Positions 26,970 to 37,100 of a stretch of 44,010 bases of DNA are shown here, one piece after another. The stretch comes from a virus: the IMG/VR virus record IMGVR_UViG_3300030380_003863, positions 6,696-50,705 of that record. The stretch is one strand, 5' to 3'. The stretch's first letter is position 1; each line of letters starts with the position of its first letter. The notes under the pieces are model-generated. The model saw only the letters and a program-made list of their open reading frames with translations. It made no database searches and was not told the origin of the DNA. A program made the translations under genes and the position numbers.

Positions 26970-27357
26970 CTGTTTCATCTCCTTCTGTTAGAGGCGTTTC
27001 GTCTGTGGCACTTGCCTCTGTTACGGTATCTGCTTCAACTAAGGTTTCAACCTGGTCTGAGCTAGTTGTGGAATTGGTGGCATCCCATGCCCTCAACCGT
27101 TCTATCAACTGTTCTTTGTTTCCATAGATCGGTTCTCCCGCCTGTTGCAACAAGACTTTCAAATCGGTAACAGTCAAATCTTCATAGCCATCTGTATAGA
27201 CTATTTCTTCTTCTTCATGTACTAATGGCGTGTAAGCACCTTCAACTGCTATTTCACTTGAAGATAGCCCTGGTCCATCAGTTATCTCATCGCCATTGAT
27301 TGTCCAATCAATCCTTGCTCTTGTGCCATTGACCGAAACGAATCCCGTTAGCCTCAT
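26950..27357 (-). CDS. SAP-domain protein of the tail gene block
   Basis: The protein has 135 residues. It has an N-terminal beta part (LTGFVSVNGTRARIDWTING) and an acidic linker (HEEEEIVYTDGYED). A clear SAP motif follows near residues 69-100 (LTVTDLKVLLQQAGEPIYG then NKEQLIERLRAW), and an acidic Thr/Glu tail ends the protein. SAP domains usually bind DNA and are also found in virion proteins of some tailed viruses. It sits between the tail tube and the chaperone, a slot often used by small tail proteins, and overlaps the chaperone gene by 20 bases. Its function is unknown. GGGAG lies 5 bases before the ATG. Confidence 0.72.
   Translation of the reverse strand: MRLTGFVSVNGTRARIDWTINGDEITDGPGLSSSEIAVEGAYTPLVHEEEEIVYTDGYEDLTVTDLKVLLQQAGEPIYGNKEQLIERLRAWDATNSTTSSDQVETLVEADTVTEASATDETPLTEGDETDGVEGE
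26979..26984 (-). promoter_or_regulatory. Ribosome binding site that sets the chaperone start at 26969
   Basis: AAGGAG directly abuts the ATG at 26978, which leaves no spacer, but lies 9 bases before the in-frame ATG at 26969. The shorter start is therefore preferred. Confidence 0.55.
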
Positions 27358-27396
27358 TATAACTCCCTCATGTTCAATGGTTATTCAAGCATTCCC

Positions 27397-29568
27397 TCAT
27401 AATATGAAATATGGATTGTTTTCTGTCACCTTCATATGGCGAACCACCAACTCAACATCAGCGAATATTGGCCCCTTGTCTGATGGTATCTGATGATCCG
27501 CTTTTGTGATGGTGTAATCCTCCAAAGTTATAGTAGCGGTTTGCCGAGTAGTTGCACTACCTGCTTTGGTCATTGTGAATGTAATGTCGTTTGTGTTCTG
27601 GTGATGTCTTCGAGTTCTGACTTCATCCCATAGTCTATCATCCTCAACTAAAGCCTTGAATGAGAATGTGTATTCCCTCACTCCTTCTGTGATATCCAAT
27701 GGAGTCTGCGTTGCTCCGTGTTGAACCTGATCTGTATCGGATGTTGCACCTTCAAAGCCTCTAATGTACCATCTAGCCGTGTTAGTGTTTGCTAGTCCTA
27801 AACTAAACTCTGTTGCTCTAAGCACAGGTCTTCCAAATATCTGTATGCTTATATCTTGGAATAGATATGGTTTTTCGCCATCAACCGCTATACCGCTAAC
27901 TTTTCTGTTCGCTGCGGTGTTTGCAGTATTGTCAAACATTCGGTGCGGGGAGAACATATCGCCTGTATCAGTATAGTGTCTTGCAGCTTGATACTCACAA
28001 CTAATCTTCAATTCTCCCTCAGTATCTGCTGATATATTTGCAGATCCAACCTTGCAACCGCTATACAATCTAAGCAATTGTTCTCCACCAGGAGTAGTAT
28101 CATTATTCCTAAACGATTGTTCAACGGTGAAAGACGGTACAACATTGTGTCCAAAGAGTGTATGTGTAACTCCATTTTGAAGTTCTTTTGTTGATGCTAC
28201 AATGTTTGGACTACCTTTTGATGCATCAGATGTGTATCTCAATCTATCAACGCCACAAGAAGCAACTGCGTGAGCAAAAGTGAATGGTTCTTCAACATGA
28301 ACGTGATCACCGCCAACTGCAATTACTCTCCTAATTTCATGCTTGAATATTGTAGGTGGTGTTCCATCTTGACCTGGAATCTGATGTGTGTCTTTATCAA
28401 TAATCTGAATGTAATCTCCCACCGAGAACATTGCACGAACTGTCGCCCCCACATCCACTCTTGTATCTCCAATGGATACTGCTCCTGCAAGTGGTGGCAT
28501 AAGGACAACACATTTGTTAGCCGTAAGAGCCAATGCAGCCGCACCAGAATCAATATCTGCTATGCCTTGAACATCGTTGGAAGATATTGATGCGTATGAT
28601 GCGTATTTCGTAGTGCCACTATCATTCACTTTGAGAACACCTGCGGCAGTTCCGCTTGTTACGGAAAAAACAGTCTTTGCCGTTAAAGTAATGTCATCGC
28701 TACTTGTTGATGCTACCTTAGCACCAATCATGAAGTTAGTTCCTGTTGTAGTTGAGAGGCTATCTAAGCCCGTAAGAACAGTTCCTGATGATGCTATTGC
28801 AGTATAATCACCCGCAGTTCCAGAAGCCGATTGTAATTCTGCTCTACCCGTTACGGTTGCATCATCGCCTAAATTGAATAATTTCTCAGAAATAGTGTTA
28901 CTTCCGCTTGCTAAAGTGGCTAGAGAGCCGTTGCCCTTTGCGGTATGGCCTCCTAATGCGTACTTCAACCACCTCATACTGTGAGCATTTACCTCTATTG
29001 AACCCCCTTCTAAGGTTTCACGCCCACTTGTAATTACATTGACATCCCTGCCCATGCCAATAACGTGTTGTTGCCTAACATCAATTGATGGCTCAGGCAG
29101 AGCAAACTCGTTCAGTAATCCTAGAAATTGATCGGTTCGAACTTTTTGACCATTGGTCGCATCACTCATAGATGAATCAAAAGTTGGGCAACGATATGCC
29201 TCTATCACTAGACTATCTGATGAACCTGCCGCTTGGCTTGCAGATGTAGCCAAAGCGGGTTGAACGGTAATTGTTCCAGCAGTTGTGTCATTTGCCGTTA
29301 TGTAGTATGTTCTTCGAGTTGCGGCATAATCATCGGAAGCAAAATTACTGCCTCCTGTAATCTTAACAACACAACCAACCAATATATTATCAGGGATTTC
29401 AACATCAGTTCCTGATCCTGTATGCCAATAAGCTCCTGTTCCTACTGTAATTAAACTCGTACTATTGGTGCTTGAAGTGAGTGTCCAGGTAGCACCATCA
29501 CACCGTAGCCCTGTTTCTTTACCGAATGATACTTCGGCCAAATCTCCTTTGTATAGTGCATTCGCCAT
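27397..29568 (-). CDS. Major tail tube-like protein (723 aa)
   Basis: The N-terminus (ANALYKGDLAEVSFGKETGL) and the core (LNEFALPEPSIDVRQQHVIG, then GMGRDVNVITSGRETLEGGS) with SIEVNAHSMRWLKYALGG resemble tail tube proteins. The C-terminal beta domain (REYTFSFKALVEDDRLWDEV, then TFTMTKAGS and VELVVRHMKVTENNPYFIL) agrees. It stands at the right place, two genes before the chaperone pair. At 723 residues it is several times longer than usual tube subunits, because of Ser/Thr/Ala-rich beta insertions near residues 30-120 and 215-420, which may decorate the tail surface. I see no strong ribosome binding site before the ATG. A tail sheath is less likely, as no contractile baseplate genes are seen. 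Confidence 0.68.
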   Translation of the reverse strand: MANALYKGDLAEVSFGKETGLRCDGATWTLTSSTNSTSLITVGTGAYWHTGSGTDVEIPDNILVGCVVKITGGSNFASDDYAATRRTYYITANDTTAGTITVQPALATSASQAAGSSDSLVIEAYRCPTFDSSMSDATNGQKVRTDQFLGLLNEFALPEPSIDVRQQHVIGMGRDVNVITSGRETLEGGSIEVNAHSMRWLKYALGGHTAKGNGSLATLASGSNTISEKLFNLGDDATVTGRAELQSASGTAGDYTAIASSGTVLTGLDSLSTTTGTNFMIGAKVASTSSDDITLTAKTVFSVTSGTAAGVLKVNDSGTTKYASYASISSNDVQGIADIDSGAAALALTANKCVVLMPPLAGAVSIGDTRVDVGATVRAMFSVGDYIQIIDKDTHQIPGQDGTPPTIFKHEIRRVIAVGGDHVHVEEPFTFAHAVASCGVDRLRYTSDASKGSPNIVASTKELQNGVTHTLFGHNVVPSFTVEQSFRNNDTTPGGEQLLRLYSGCKVGSANISADTEGELKISCEYQAARHYTDTGDMFSPHRMFDNTANTAANRKVSGIAVDGEKPYLFQDISIQIFGRPVLRATEFSLGLANTNTARWYIRGFEGATSDTDQVQHGATQTPLDITEGVREYTFSFKALVEDDRLWDEVRTRRHHQNTNDITFTMTKAGSATTRQTATITLEDYTITKADHQIPSDKGPIFADVELVVRHMKVTENNPYFIL

Positions 29569-29612
29569 GTTCTATCAAAGGTGGCTAAACGGTCAATGCT
29601 ATTTAGCAACTA

Positions 29613-29894
29613 TCACTCAGAATCCTTATCTGCGTCTTTTGACTTGGTTTTGGACTTGGTTTCCTCTTTAGGAGGCGTTATAATGGCTTGAGATTGCCTT
29701 TGTGCTCTTATTTTCTGAGCCTCTGCAACTTCTGCTAGATCTCTTGAAAGTTGAGCAGTTCTCTGATTGATGTAATTAACGATGTCTTGAGTACAAGCCT
29801 GGTGTAGCCTAAATAAAACCAATCGATCTGCTGATTGTTCTTGTAAGGCTAGTAGTGCTTGTTCTGGGGTAAGAGTCACTTCTTCGGAGGTCAT
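29613..29894 (-). CDS. Small helical protein with charged tail
   Basis: This is an unknown 93-residue protein. The N-terminal two thirds is helical and may form a coiled coil (LTPEQALLALQEQSADRLVL, then NYINQRTAQLSRDLAEVAEA). The last 25 residues are Lys/Glu/Asp-rich and probably unstructured (KEETKSKTKSKDADKDSE). It lies between the methyltransferase and tail tube genes. GAGGA precedes the ATG. The sequence gives no firm function; a small assembly factor is possible. Confidence 0.65.
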   Translation of the reverse strand: MTSEEVTLTPEQALLALQEQSADRLVLFRLHQACTQDIVNYINQRTAQLSRDLAEVAEAQKIRAQRQSQAIITPPKEETKSKTKSKDADKDSE

Positions 29895-29944
29895 TATGCT
29901 TCCTCAGATGTATCTGGTTCATAAAGTTGTCAATTCTGTTAGGT

Positions 29945-30514
29945 TTATTCTGTCCAATTCCAACCACCTATCTCTGTTACGATAGAACCATATTTCTCTT
30001 GTATTAGATTCTTGTAGCCTTCAATCCCTATTATGTTTCCATCCTCATCAAAATCTGTCGTAAGCCATGTGTCAAACCACCCCACATCCCAAGTTTTATC
30101 GGGATTCCAGGTGTGAATATCTGCATGGATAATTGTAAATCTATCATCCTTAGCACAGTCACTCCATACCAAATCTATGACATCTTGCTCACTTTCAACT
30201 ACTGTTACGCTAGTCACATCATCTGACTCAAGCAATGGGATGTGGATCACACCTAAACCAAGACCTGCAATTAGGATATCACCAGACATACGAGGCATAA
30301 GCCATTGATGCTCATCATATTCTTGATCTGTGTCTTGCATGATATTGAGCCAAGATTCACCGAACTTTCTATACAGTACAGTATAATCTCCCTCTGCTAT
30401 GTTTCTATAATTGACATAGTTCAACCAAGATGGTTCTCCGGTAGTGGTGGTGCATCGCTCAACCTTGTAGTCGCCACTCTCCCCATCGGGTATCCCTGTC
30501 ACTTCCCATCTCAT
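29945..30514 (-). CDS. SAM-dependent methyltransferase-like protein
   Basis: The protein has 189 residues with a Rossmann-type core: DILIAGLGLGVIHIPLLES (motif I with GLGLG), then SVTVVESEQDVIDLVW with the acidic residue after strand 2, and TIIHADIHTW (Asp after strand 3). The pattern is closest to the spermidine synthase-like class I methyltransferases seen in many marine phages. It overlaps the upstream adhesin-like gene by ATGA. Its place among tail genes suggests that it modifies a virion or host component, but the substrate cannot be read from the sequence. The N-terminal 60 residues are unlike the core and may be substrate-specific. Confidence 0.75.
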   Translation of the reverse strand: MRWEVTGIPDGESGDYKVERCTTTTGEPSWLNYVNYRNIAEGDYTVLYRKFGESWLNIMQDTDQEYDEHQWLMPRMSGDILIAGLGLGVIHIPLLESDDVTSVTVVESEQDVIDLVWSDCAKDDRFTIIHADIHTWNPDKTWDVGWFDTWLTTDFDEDGNIIGIEGYKNLIQEKYGSIVTEIGGWNWTE

Positions 30515-31113
30515 GGTATCATCACCCTCGGTGTTATTGTTGGAGATGCCGGAGTAGTGCCATTGGAATTGATAGCCTCACAATTCACAGACCAGCTGAC
30601 TCCATCACCTGATACTTGTAACATCAAATAACCTCTCCCTCCTGAATTGTGTGTGATATTTGCGAAAACTCCAATATGCGTGGAAGTACAGTCTTGTGCA
30701 GTAGAACCACTACCACTCTTGGCAGTACCACTTACTGCACCAAAGGTGTCTGACACTACCGAAGGAGTTCCTGCACCCCATCCGAAGGAAGTTGCTCCTG
30801 TCGCTCTGCAATATCCGAAGGTTCTGAATTGAAGAACACCGCTATTGCCATTCAAAGCATTAGAGTAAGAAGGGCCAAAAATCAATTCAATATCTCCTGT
30901 ACCATTAGAAAAGGTGCTACCTGAGTTTGCAGCTAGCACCCCTGGTCCTGTGGGGCAATCAACTATTACGGCATCGTCAAAGTTGCCACTAGACGAGGTA
31001 GCCACACTAACATTCGTTGGTGCAGAACTACCCCCACCGCCACCGCCACCGCCACCGCTACCGGATTGCCCTTGTTGTGCGATTGTTCCGACTAGAGATG
31101 TGTAAATAGACAT
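30511..31113 (-). CDS. Gly-linker adhesin-like virion protein (200 aa)
   Basis: A short N-terminal segment (MSIYTSLVGTIAQQ) is followed by a linker with nine consecutive Gly residues (about 20-28) and then a beta-rich domain (FDDAVIVDCPTGPG, GDIELIFGPSYSNAL, RGYLMLQVSGDGVSWSVNC). The arrangement of a small anchor, flexible linker and compact beta domain is typical of short fibres or decoration proteins. It follows the giant fibre gene by 4 bases with a GGGTGA site, so it may be a fibre tip, an adhesin or a fibre chaperone. The linker DNA is a 6-base tandem repeat. I do not recognise the family. Confidence 0.65.
   Translation of the reverse strand: MSIYTSLVGTIAQQGQSGSGGGGGGGGGSSAPTNVSVATSSSGNFDDAVIVDCPTGPGVLAANSGSTFSNGTGDIELIFGPSYSNALNGNSGVLQFRTFGYCRATGATSFGWGAGTPSVVSDTFGAVSGTAKSGSGSTAQDCTSTHIGVFANITHNSGGRGYLMLQVSGDGVSWSVNCEAINSNGTTPASPTITPRVMIP
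31032..31062 (-). repeat. Six-base tandem repeat coding for poly-Gly
   Basis: About four near-perfect units of ACCGCC (GGCGGT on the coding strand) encode the Gly run of the 200-residue protein. Loss or gain of units would keep the reading frame and change only the linker length. Confidence 0.8.
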
Positions 31114-31117
31114 GACT

Positions 31118-34100
31118 TCACCCTAGAACTATCCACTCGCTGTCGCTTACTGCAATGCAGGTCTTCGCCTCGTATCTCGTGGTAATCGTTAGATTGGTAG
31201 TTGAACCGTTCATAGTGTCCGACCCGTCTGCTGAGATTGTTACTGTTCCTGTTGTGTTGCTCATTATGATGTACTGCTCGCCTCTGTGTGGAGAAGCAGG
31301 TAGGTTGAACGTCATTGCACTTGTCGCTAATAGATACAGGCCAGCATGGTCGGCTCTAGTCATAGTTAGGTTGCTACTGAATGTCCTCAACTGCCCTGCC
31401 TTCGCAGCGACACCTGCTGCGGGCGTATCTCCATGTGCGTTGGGATCTGAGCCGATAGATAGGAAGTCCGTATGCGAGTCTTTTCTGAGTGCGGAGATCA
31501 TCATGTATCCATCTGCGTTACCGGAAGTCACATCAGTCGTCTTGACCTTTATCTTAGCATAGTCCCTCAAATCCTCAACATCAGAGCCTGTGGGACTGTC
31601 ATCCATAGCCATGAACTTGAGTTGTCCTATGTTGTCATCGTCTGCCTCGCTTGAGTGCTTTCTCATAAGGGCTAGAGTAGGCCCAGAGGTATTTGTTGTA
31701 TCATCATTGACGAAAACGAACTGACCCAATCCCTTTGTCTTGAACGCTAATGCTACGTTATCGTTGGGTCCTGTGGCCGCGAATCCTGGCCCTACTGAAG
31801 TAAGTGCATTGCCTTGATTTGTTCCCACTACATCACTACCAAACAAGGTATTGACGGTGGTGTTGTTGGCTACTGCGTTATGCACCTCTATGTAAGAATC
31901 GGCATTAGCGGTCTTCTCAAAGATTAACATCTCATTGCTAGAGTCATCAAGAATACCATGAGCATCATCAATTATGATGTTTTGACTGTTAGTATCTAAG
32001 TTCCCTCCGATTGTGATTCCTGCATTGAAAGTGGCAGCTCCCGCTGCTGAACCATCTAAAATGAGGGCATTGACATTGGAGTTGTTGTCTTTGACCATGA
32101 AATACATATCTGCATCATTTACAACTGCTTTAATCTTGAAATCACCGCCATCATGTGCAAGGTTTCCATAAGTCGTTCCAGCATCTTTGAGTCTTATATC
32201 CGCACCATCGGCATCAAGAGATATATCTCCCGAAGAATCTATTGTGAAGTCACCGACAACGAGTGTATCAAGGCTCGATATAGTCAAATCCCCACTTGAG
32301 TATGTGACATCCGATAGATCGTTGAGTGCAGAAGCACCACCACCTCCTGCATTTGCATCCACATATGCCTTGATGGATTGCTGAGTTGCTAGAGCAGTAT
32401 CGGAGTCGGAAGCCATGTTATCCTCATTTAGGATTGTGGTGACTCTACTGTTAGCACCGCCCAATCTGACACCGCTATCGCTTATGTCCAAGCGTGATGA
32501 ACCACCTGTTTCGAATGTCTGTGTATCTGTGCCGAATGCTATTGAGTTGTTCGTATCGCCCGAATGCCTAATCTCACCAGGGATTGTTAGATTGCCACTA
32601 AATATTGCCTCACCTGCATTAGATGCGTCAAATCGCAAGAAGTCGGTAGTGACACCACCATCAATCCCTCTGAGATAGAGGTCTTTGTCGTCAGTTGTGT
32701 TCTGCAAGACAATATCGCCTGAAGAAATCATGGCGATACGGAAGTATTCTGTTCCTGCTGATTTGAATCTCCAGGTAGGGCTACCCGCATCAAGGGATAT
32801 GTCACCTGATCCATCAATAGTGAAATTGCCCACAACATCAAGCTCTGGTGTTGAGTCTAAGTTGAATTGGAATCTTGTAGTCCCTGCGTCTTTGAAATAC
32901 ACTTGACTTCCATCTGCATCTAATGTGATATCTCCTCCGACATCAAACTCCAAGTTGCTTGATGCAACTATTTTGTCTAAACTGCTAATTGTCAAATCGC
33001 CATTTGAATAAGATACATCAGATAAACCATCAAGATCAGAAGCACCACCACTTGCTCCTGATACCTCTGCATCCACATACGCTTTGATAGACTGTTGAGT
33101 TGCCAAAGCAGTAGCAGAATCAGAAGCCATGTTGTCTTCATCTAAGATAGCGGTCATGGTTGCCGCACTAGAGTTGGTAGCACCAATGCTCAATCCGACT
33201 GTTGATACGCTAGACCATCTCTTTGAATCATTACCCAAATCGATATCATTGCTAGTCAAAGGTCTGAGTATGCCGTCAGAAAGCCTAATTTGATTCGTAT
33301 TGTCTATATGAAAATCAATGTGATTATCGTTAGCGAAGGTGATGTAGGCATCTGATGCTCCATATCCTAACTTCAAGGAGGAGTTGAGAACGGAGGTTAT
33401 TCCTGTCTGTGCCGCAGTTATTGCTACATCATTCGCATTTGCAGTTATTCCTGTTCCTCCAACTACATTCAATGTAGCAGATCCACTCGTAGCTCCTCCT
33501 GTTAGCCCATCCCCTGCTACTACGGCAGTTATGTCGCCTGTGTTTGTTGTGTAATTGAACGATTCTATCCTATCGTTAATCGCTTTAGCCGTCATCAATT
33601 GAGTATCTGAATCAGCAAATGATTCTGATGATAGAAGGATAGAACCTGCGGCTAATTCAGATACAGTCAAACCGCCTACATTGAGGGTATCTCCACTAAG
33701 ACTGATTCCCGTTCCTGCGACTAAATTGGTATCATCGCTAATATCTATTTGACCGAGTGTAATCGCCTGGCTTGATATGCTAAGGTAATCGTGACTAGAA
33801 GTAACCAATGTTACATCCGTTGAGTTATCCGTACCTGCTGCATCAACACCGAGGTTGCTTCTTGCAGTTGCCGCGTTAGCCAAGTCGGACAAATTGCTAG
33901 ACTTGGCTAGTTTAGTTCCTATGCTTGTAGCGATAGTAGTTGAGAAGGATGCATCATCTCCAAGAGCTGCGGCCAACTCATTCAATGTGTTCAATGCTCC
34001 AGGTGCAGAATCAACAATTCCCGCAACTTCCGCATCCACATATGCCTTGATTGACTGTTGCGATGCAGCAGCGGTGGCACTATTGGAACTCATATTGTCC

Positions 34101-37100
34101 TGATCGAGCAAAGTCAATTGCGTGTTGGTATCTGTTGCGGCTATTGTTACCGAACCACCGGATTCAGTTATTGTTACATTACTACCTGCCGTGAATGCAA
34201 GAGTTTCGCTTGATCCTAATGTGTTGCCCCCCGCAGTTACTGTTCTAAATGTGTTAGTGTTAGTATCAGTTGATGCTATTGTTACTGCTCCACCTGACTC
34301 TGTTATAGTTACATTAGAACCAGCAGTAAAGGCTAGTGTTTCACTTGAACCAAGAGTATTGCCTCCCGCAGTTACTGTTCTAAATGTATTAGTATCTGCG
34401 GTCATATCATCTACAACTAAATCAATAGTGCCATCACCATCTTGATATGTTGCACTAATTCTAGTTTCGGTGTTGCCACCAAACATAGCCCCGACTATAT
34501 CTTGAACCTGCTCTGTTGATAGTTGAGTATTAGTATCAGTAGCAGCGAGAGTCAAAGTTCCTGCGGCATCATCATAAGTCTTAGTGATGTTAGATCCTGC
34601 CGTGATTACCCCTGCTACAAAGTCTTCAACCTGTTCTTGCGATAATTGCGTATCGGAAAGAGAAATAGTACCGCTACTAGAAGGAATTGTAAGGTTGCTA
34701 ATTACATTGCCATCACTACCAACGAAAGATAGAGTTGCCCCACTTGATGCTGCTACTCCTGTTGTGAATCTAGGATTGTTTGATGTACCTGCCGTCAATG
34801 AAACATTGTGAGCAGATAGCACTATCCCATCGGTGGAAGTAGATACGAATCCTGCCGCAGTAAGTTTGCCTGTCGTTGTATCATCAGCATCGTTCTTCAA
34901 GAAAGCATCATCCACATTGAAAGTAGTGCCACTTAATGAGATGTTAGTACCTGCTGAATACTCGGTGTTAGTATCGGTGGATGCAAATGTGATCGTGTCA
35001 GAACTTGCATTCGTTGTAATGGTAACATTTGACCCTCCGGCAAAGGTTAGCGTATCTGCGGCAGCATCGGCTACAACATCAGATTGACCACTAACTGAGA
35101 TAGTTTTGAAAGCCTCTCCTGCCCCACCGGATGCAGTAGTGTCAATGGAATCCTGCAAGTTATCAAGGGTCATGTACTTCCAGGAGGAAGCAGACTCATC
35201 CCAAAGCAGAATCTTATCATCAGTAGCATCCGTGCTTTCATTCAACTCAGACAAGTTTGCAGGGTCGTCTAACTTGAGGCCACTTGCCTCTTGAGCCAAA
35301 CCATTACCTGCCGCAACGCTGAAAGTGGTGGAGGATAGGGCTATACCGCTACCTGCTGAATATTGAGTGTTGGTGTCGGTTGATGCGATAGTCACCGCAC
35401 CGCCACTCTCTGTAATGGTGACATTACTACCTGCCGTAAATGCAAGCGTTTCACCACTTGCCAATGTATTTCCGCCAGCAGTAACCGATCTAACGGCAGT
35501 AATGTATGAACCGAGATCACTAATTTGTGACTCCGTAATTGATAGTGCTGCTTGATGCTGAGTTACGCTTCCCTCAGATATTCTTCCATTGGCAAAAGTT
35601 CCGCTTGTAATCTTCGAAGTTGCCAAAGAGGGTATGTCTGATGCAGATAAACCACCGTCTAGTATGTTTATCTCCGCTAATGATGCAGTTATGCCTAGAT
35701 TCGTAAGGGCGTTTCCTTGTTGTGTTGAGTTCAATCCCTGGTTGCTAACATCAACTCTCAACCTGTTGCCCAATGATGTTGCGGTTGTTGTTGAGAATGA
35801 CGCATCATCTCCAAGAGCTGCAGCGAGTTCGTTTAGAGTATTCAATGCACCAGGAGCAGAATCAACAAGACCCGATACTTCTGCATCAACATATGCTTTG
35901 ATAGATTGCTGAGAGGCGGCCGCAGTAGCACTATTGGAAGCAAAGTTGTCCTCATCAAGAAGGGACAATTGAGTATTCGTGTCTGTGGATGCTATTGTTA
36001 CTGCACCTCCACTCTCCGTTATCGTCACATTAGATCCCGCAGTAAAGGCAAGAGTTTCAGTTGAAGCAAGAGTGTTGCCACCTGCGGTTATGGTTCTAGG
36101 AGTCATGTCATCCACTACCAAATCAATAGTGCCGTCACCATCCTCATAGGTAGCAGATATTCTCGTTTCGGTATTTCCAGAGAACATTCCGCCTACTATG
36201 TCTTGAACCTGTTCGGTGGAGAGTTGTGTATTAGTGTCGGTGGAAGCAAGAGTCAGCGTTCCTGCCGCGTCATCATATGTCTTGGTTATGTTAGAACCTG
36301 CTACGATTACACCCGCTACGAAGTCCTCAACCTGCTCTTGCGATAGTTGAGTGTTGGTATCTGTGGATGCAATGGTAACGGTATCGCTAGATGCATTAGT
36401 CGTAAGTGTCACATTAGAACCCGCTGCAAATGTTAGCGTATCGGTTGTTCCATCTGCAACTACATCGCTTTGCCCAGATACTGATACGGTGCTGAAAGCG
36501 TTCTGATTGTTCTCTCCACCTGCACCTGCGGCAATCCAGGTAAATCCACCACTAGCCTGATCATAACTCAAAATGTAGTTATCAACAGGGGAGTTTGTTA
36601 CATTGAGGTGCGATTCATCAACTGCACCGTCTTTCAATTCAGAACTATCAACTGCATTTGCATCAATCTGCCCTGCGGCAACTGAGTCAAGAGTAGCCAA
36701 TGCACCAAGAGCCGTGCCGTTCAATGTAATAGCATCTGCTTCCACCGTACCATCAAAGTAAGCATTCTTGAATTGTAGCGATGCCGTTCCAAGATCTATG
36801 TCGTTATTCGTCACGGGTTGTATCGCACCATTGATGAAATCAACCTGGTCCTCACCATCAACAACGACTCGTAAGACATCGGCACTACTTACTTGTGAGA
36901 ATCGCAATCCTAGATCGGTGACACCATGAAATGAGTAGGCAGGGAAGGTGTTTGAACCAGCACCAACTCGTACTATTTCTCCTACTTTCAAAATCTCATT
37001 AGACGAATCAAAGGTAAAATTAGCATCGCCCGCTATGTTCGTGCTATTGCCAAACGCTACTTGTGTATCGGCTATGCTTCCTCCAATACCTCCCGCAGCT

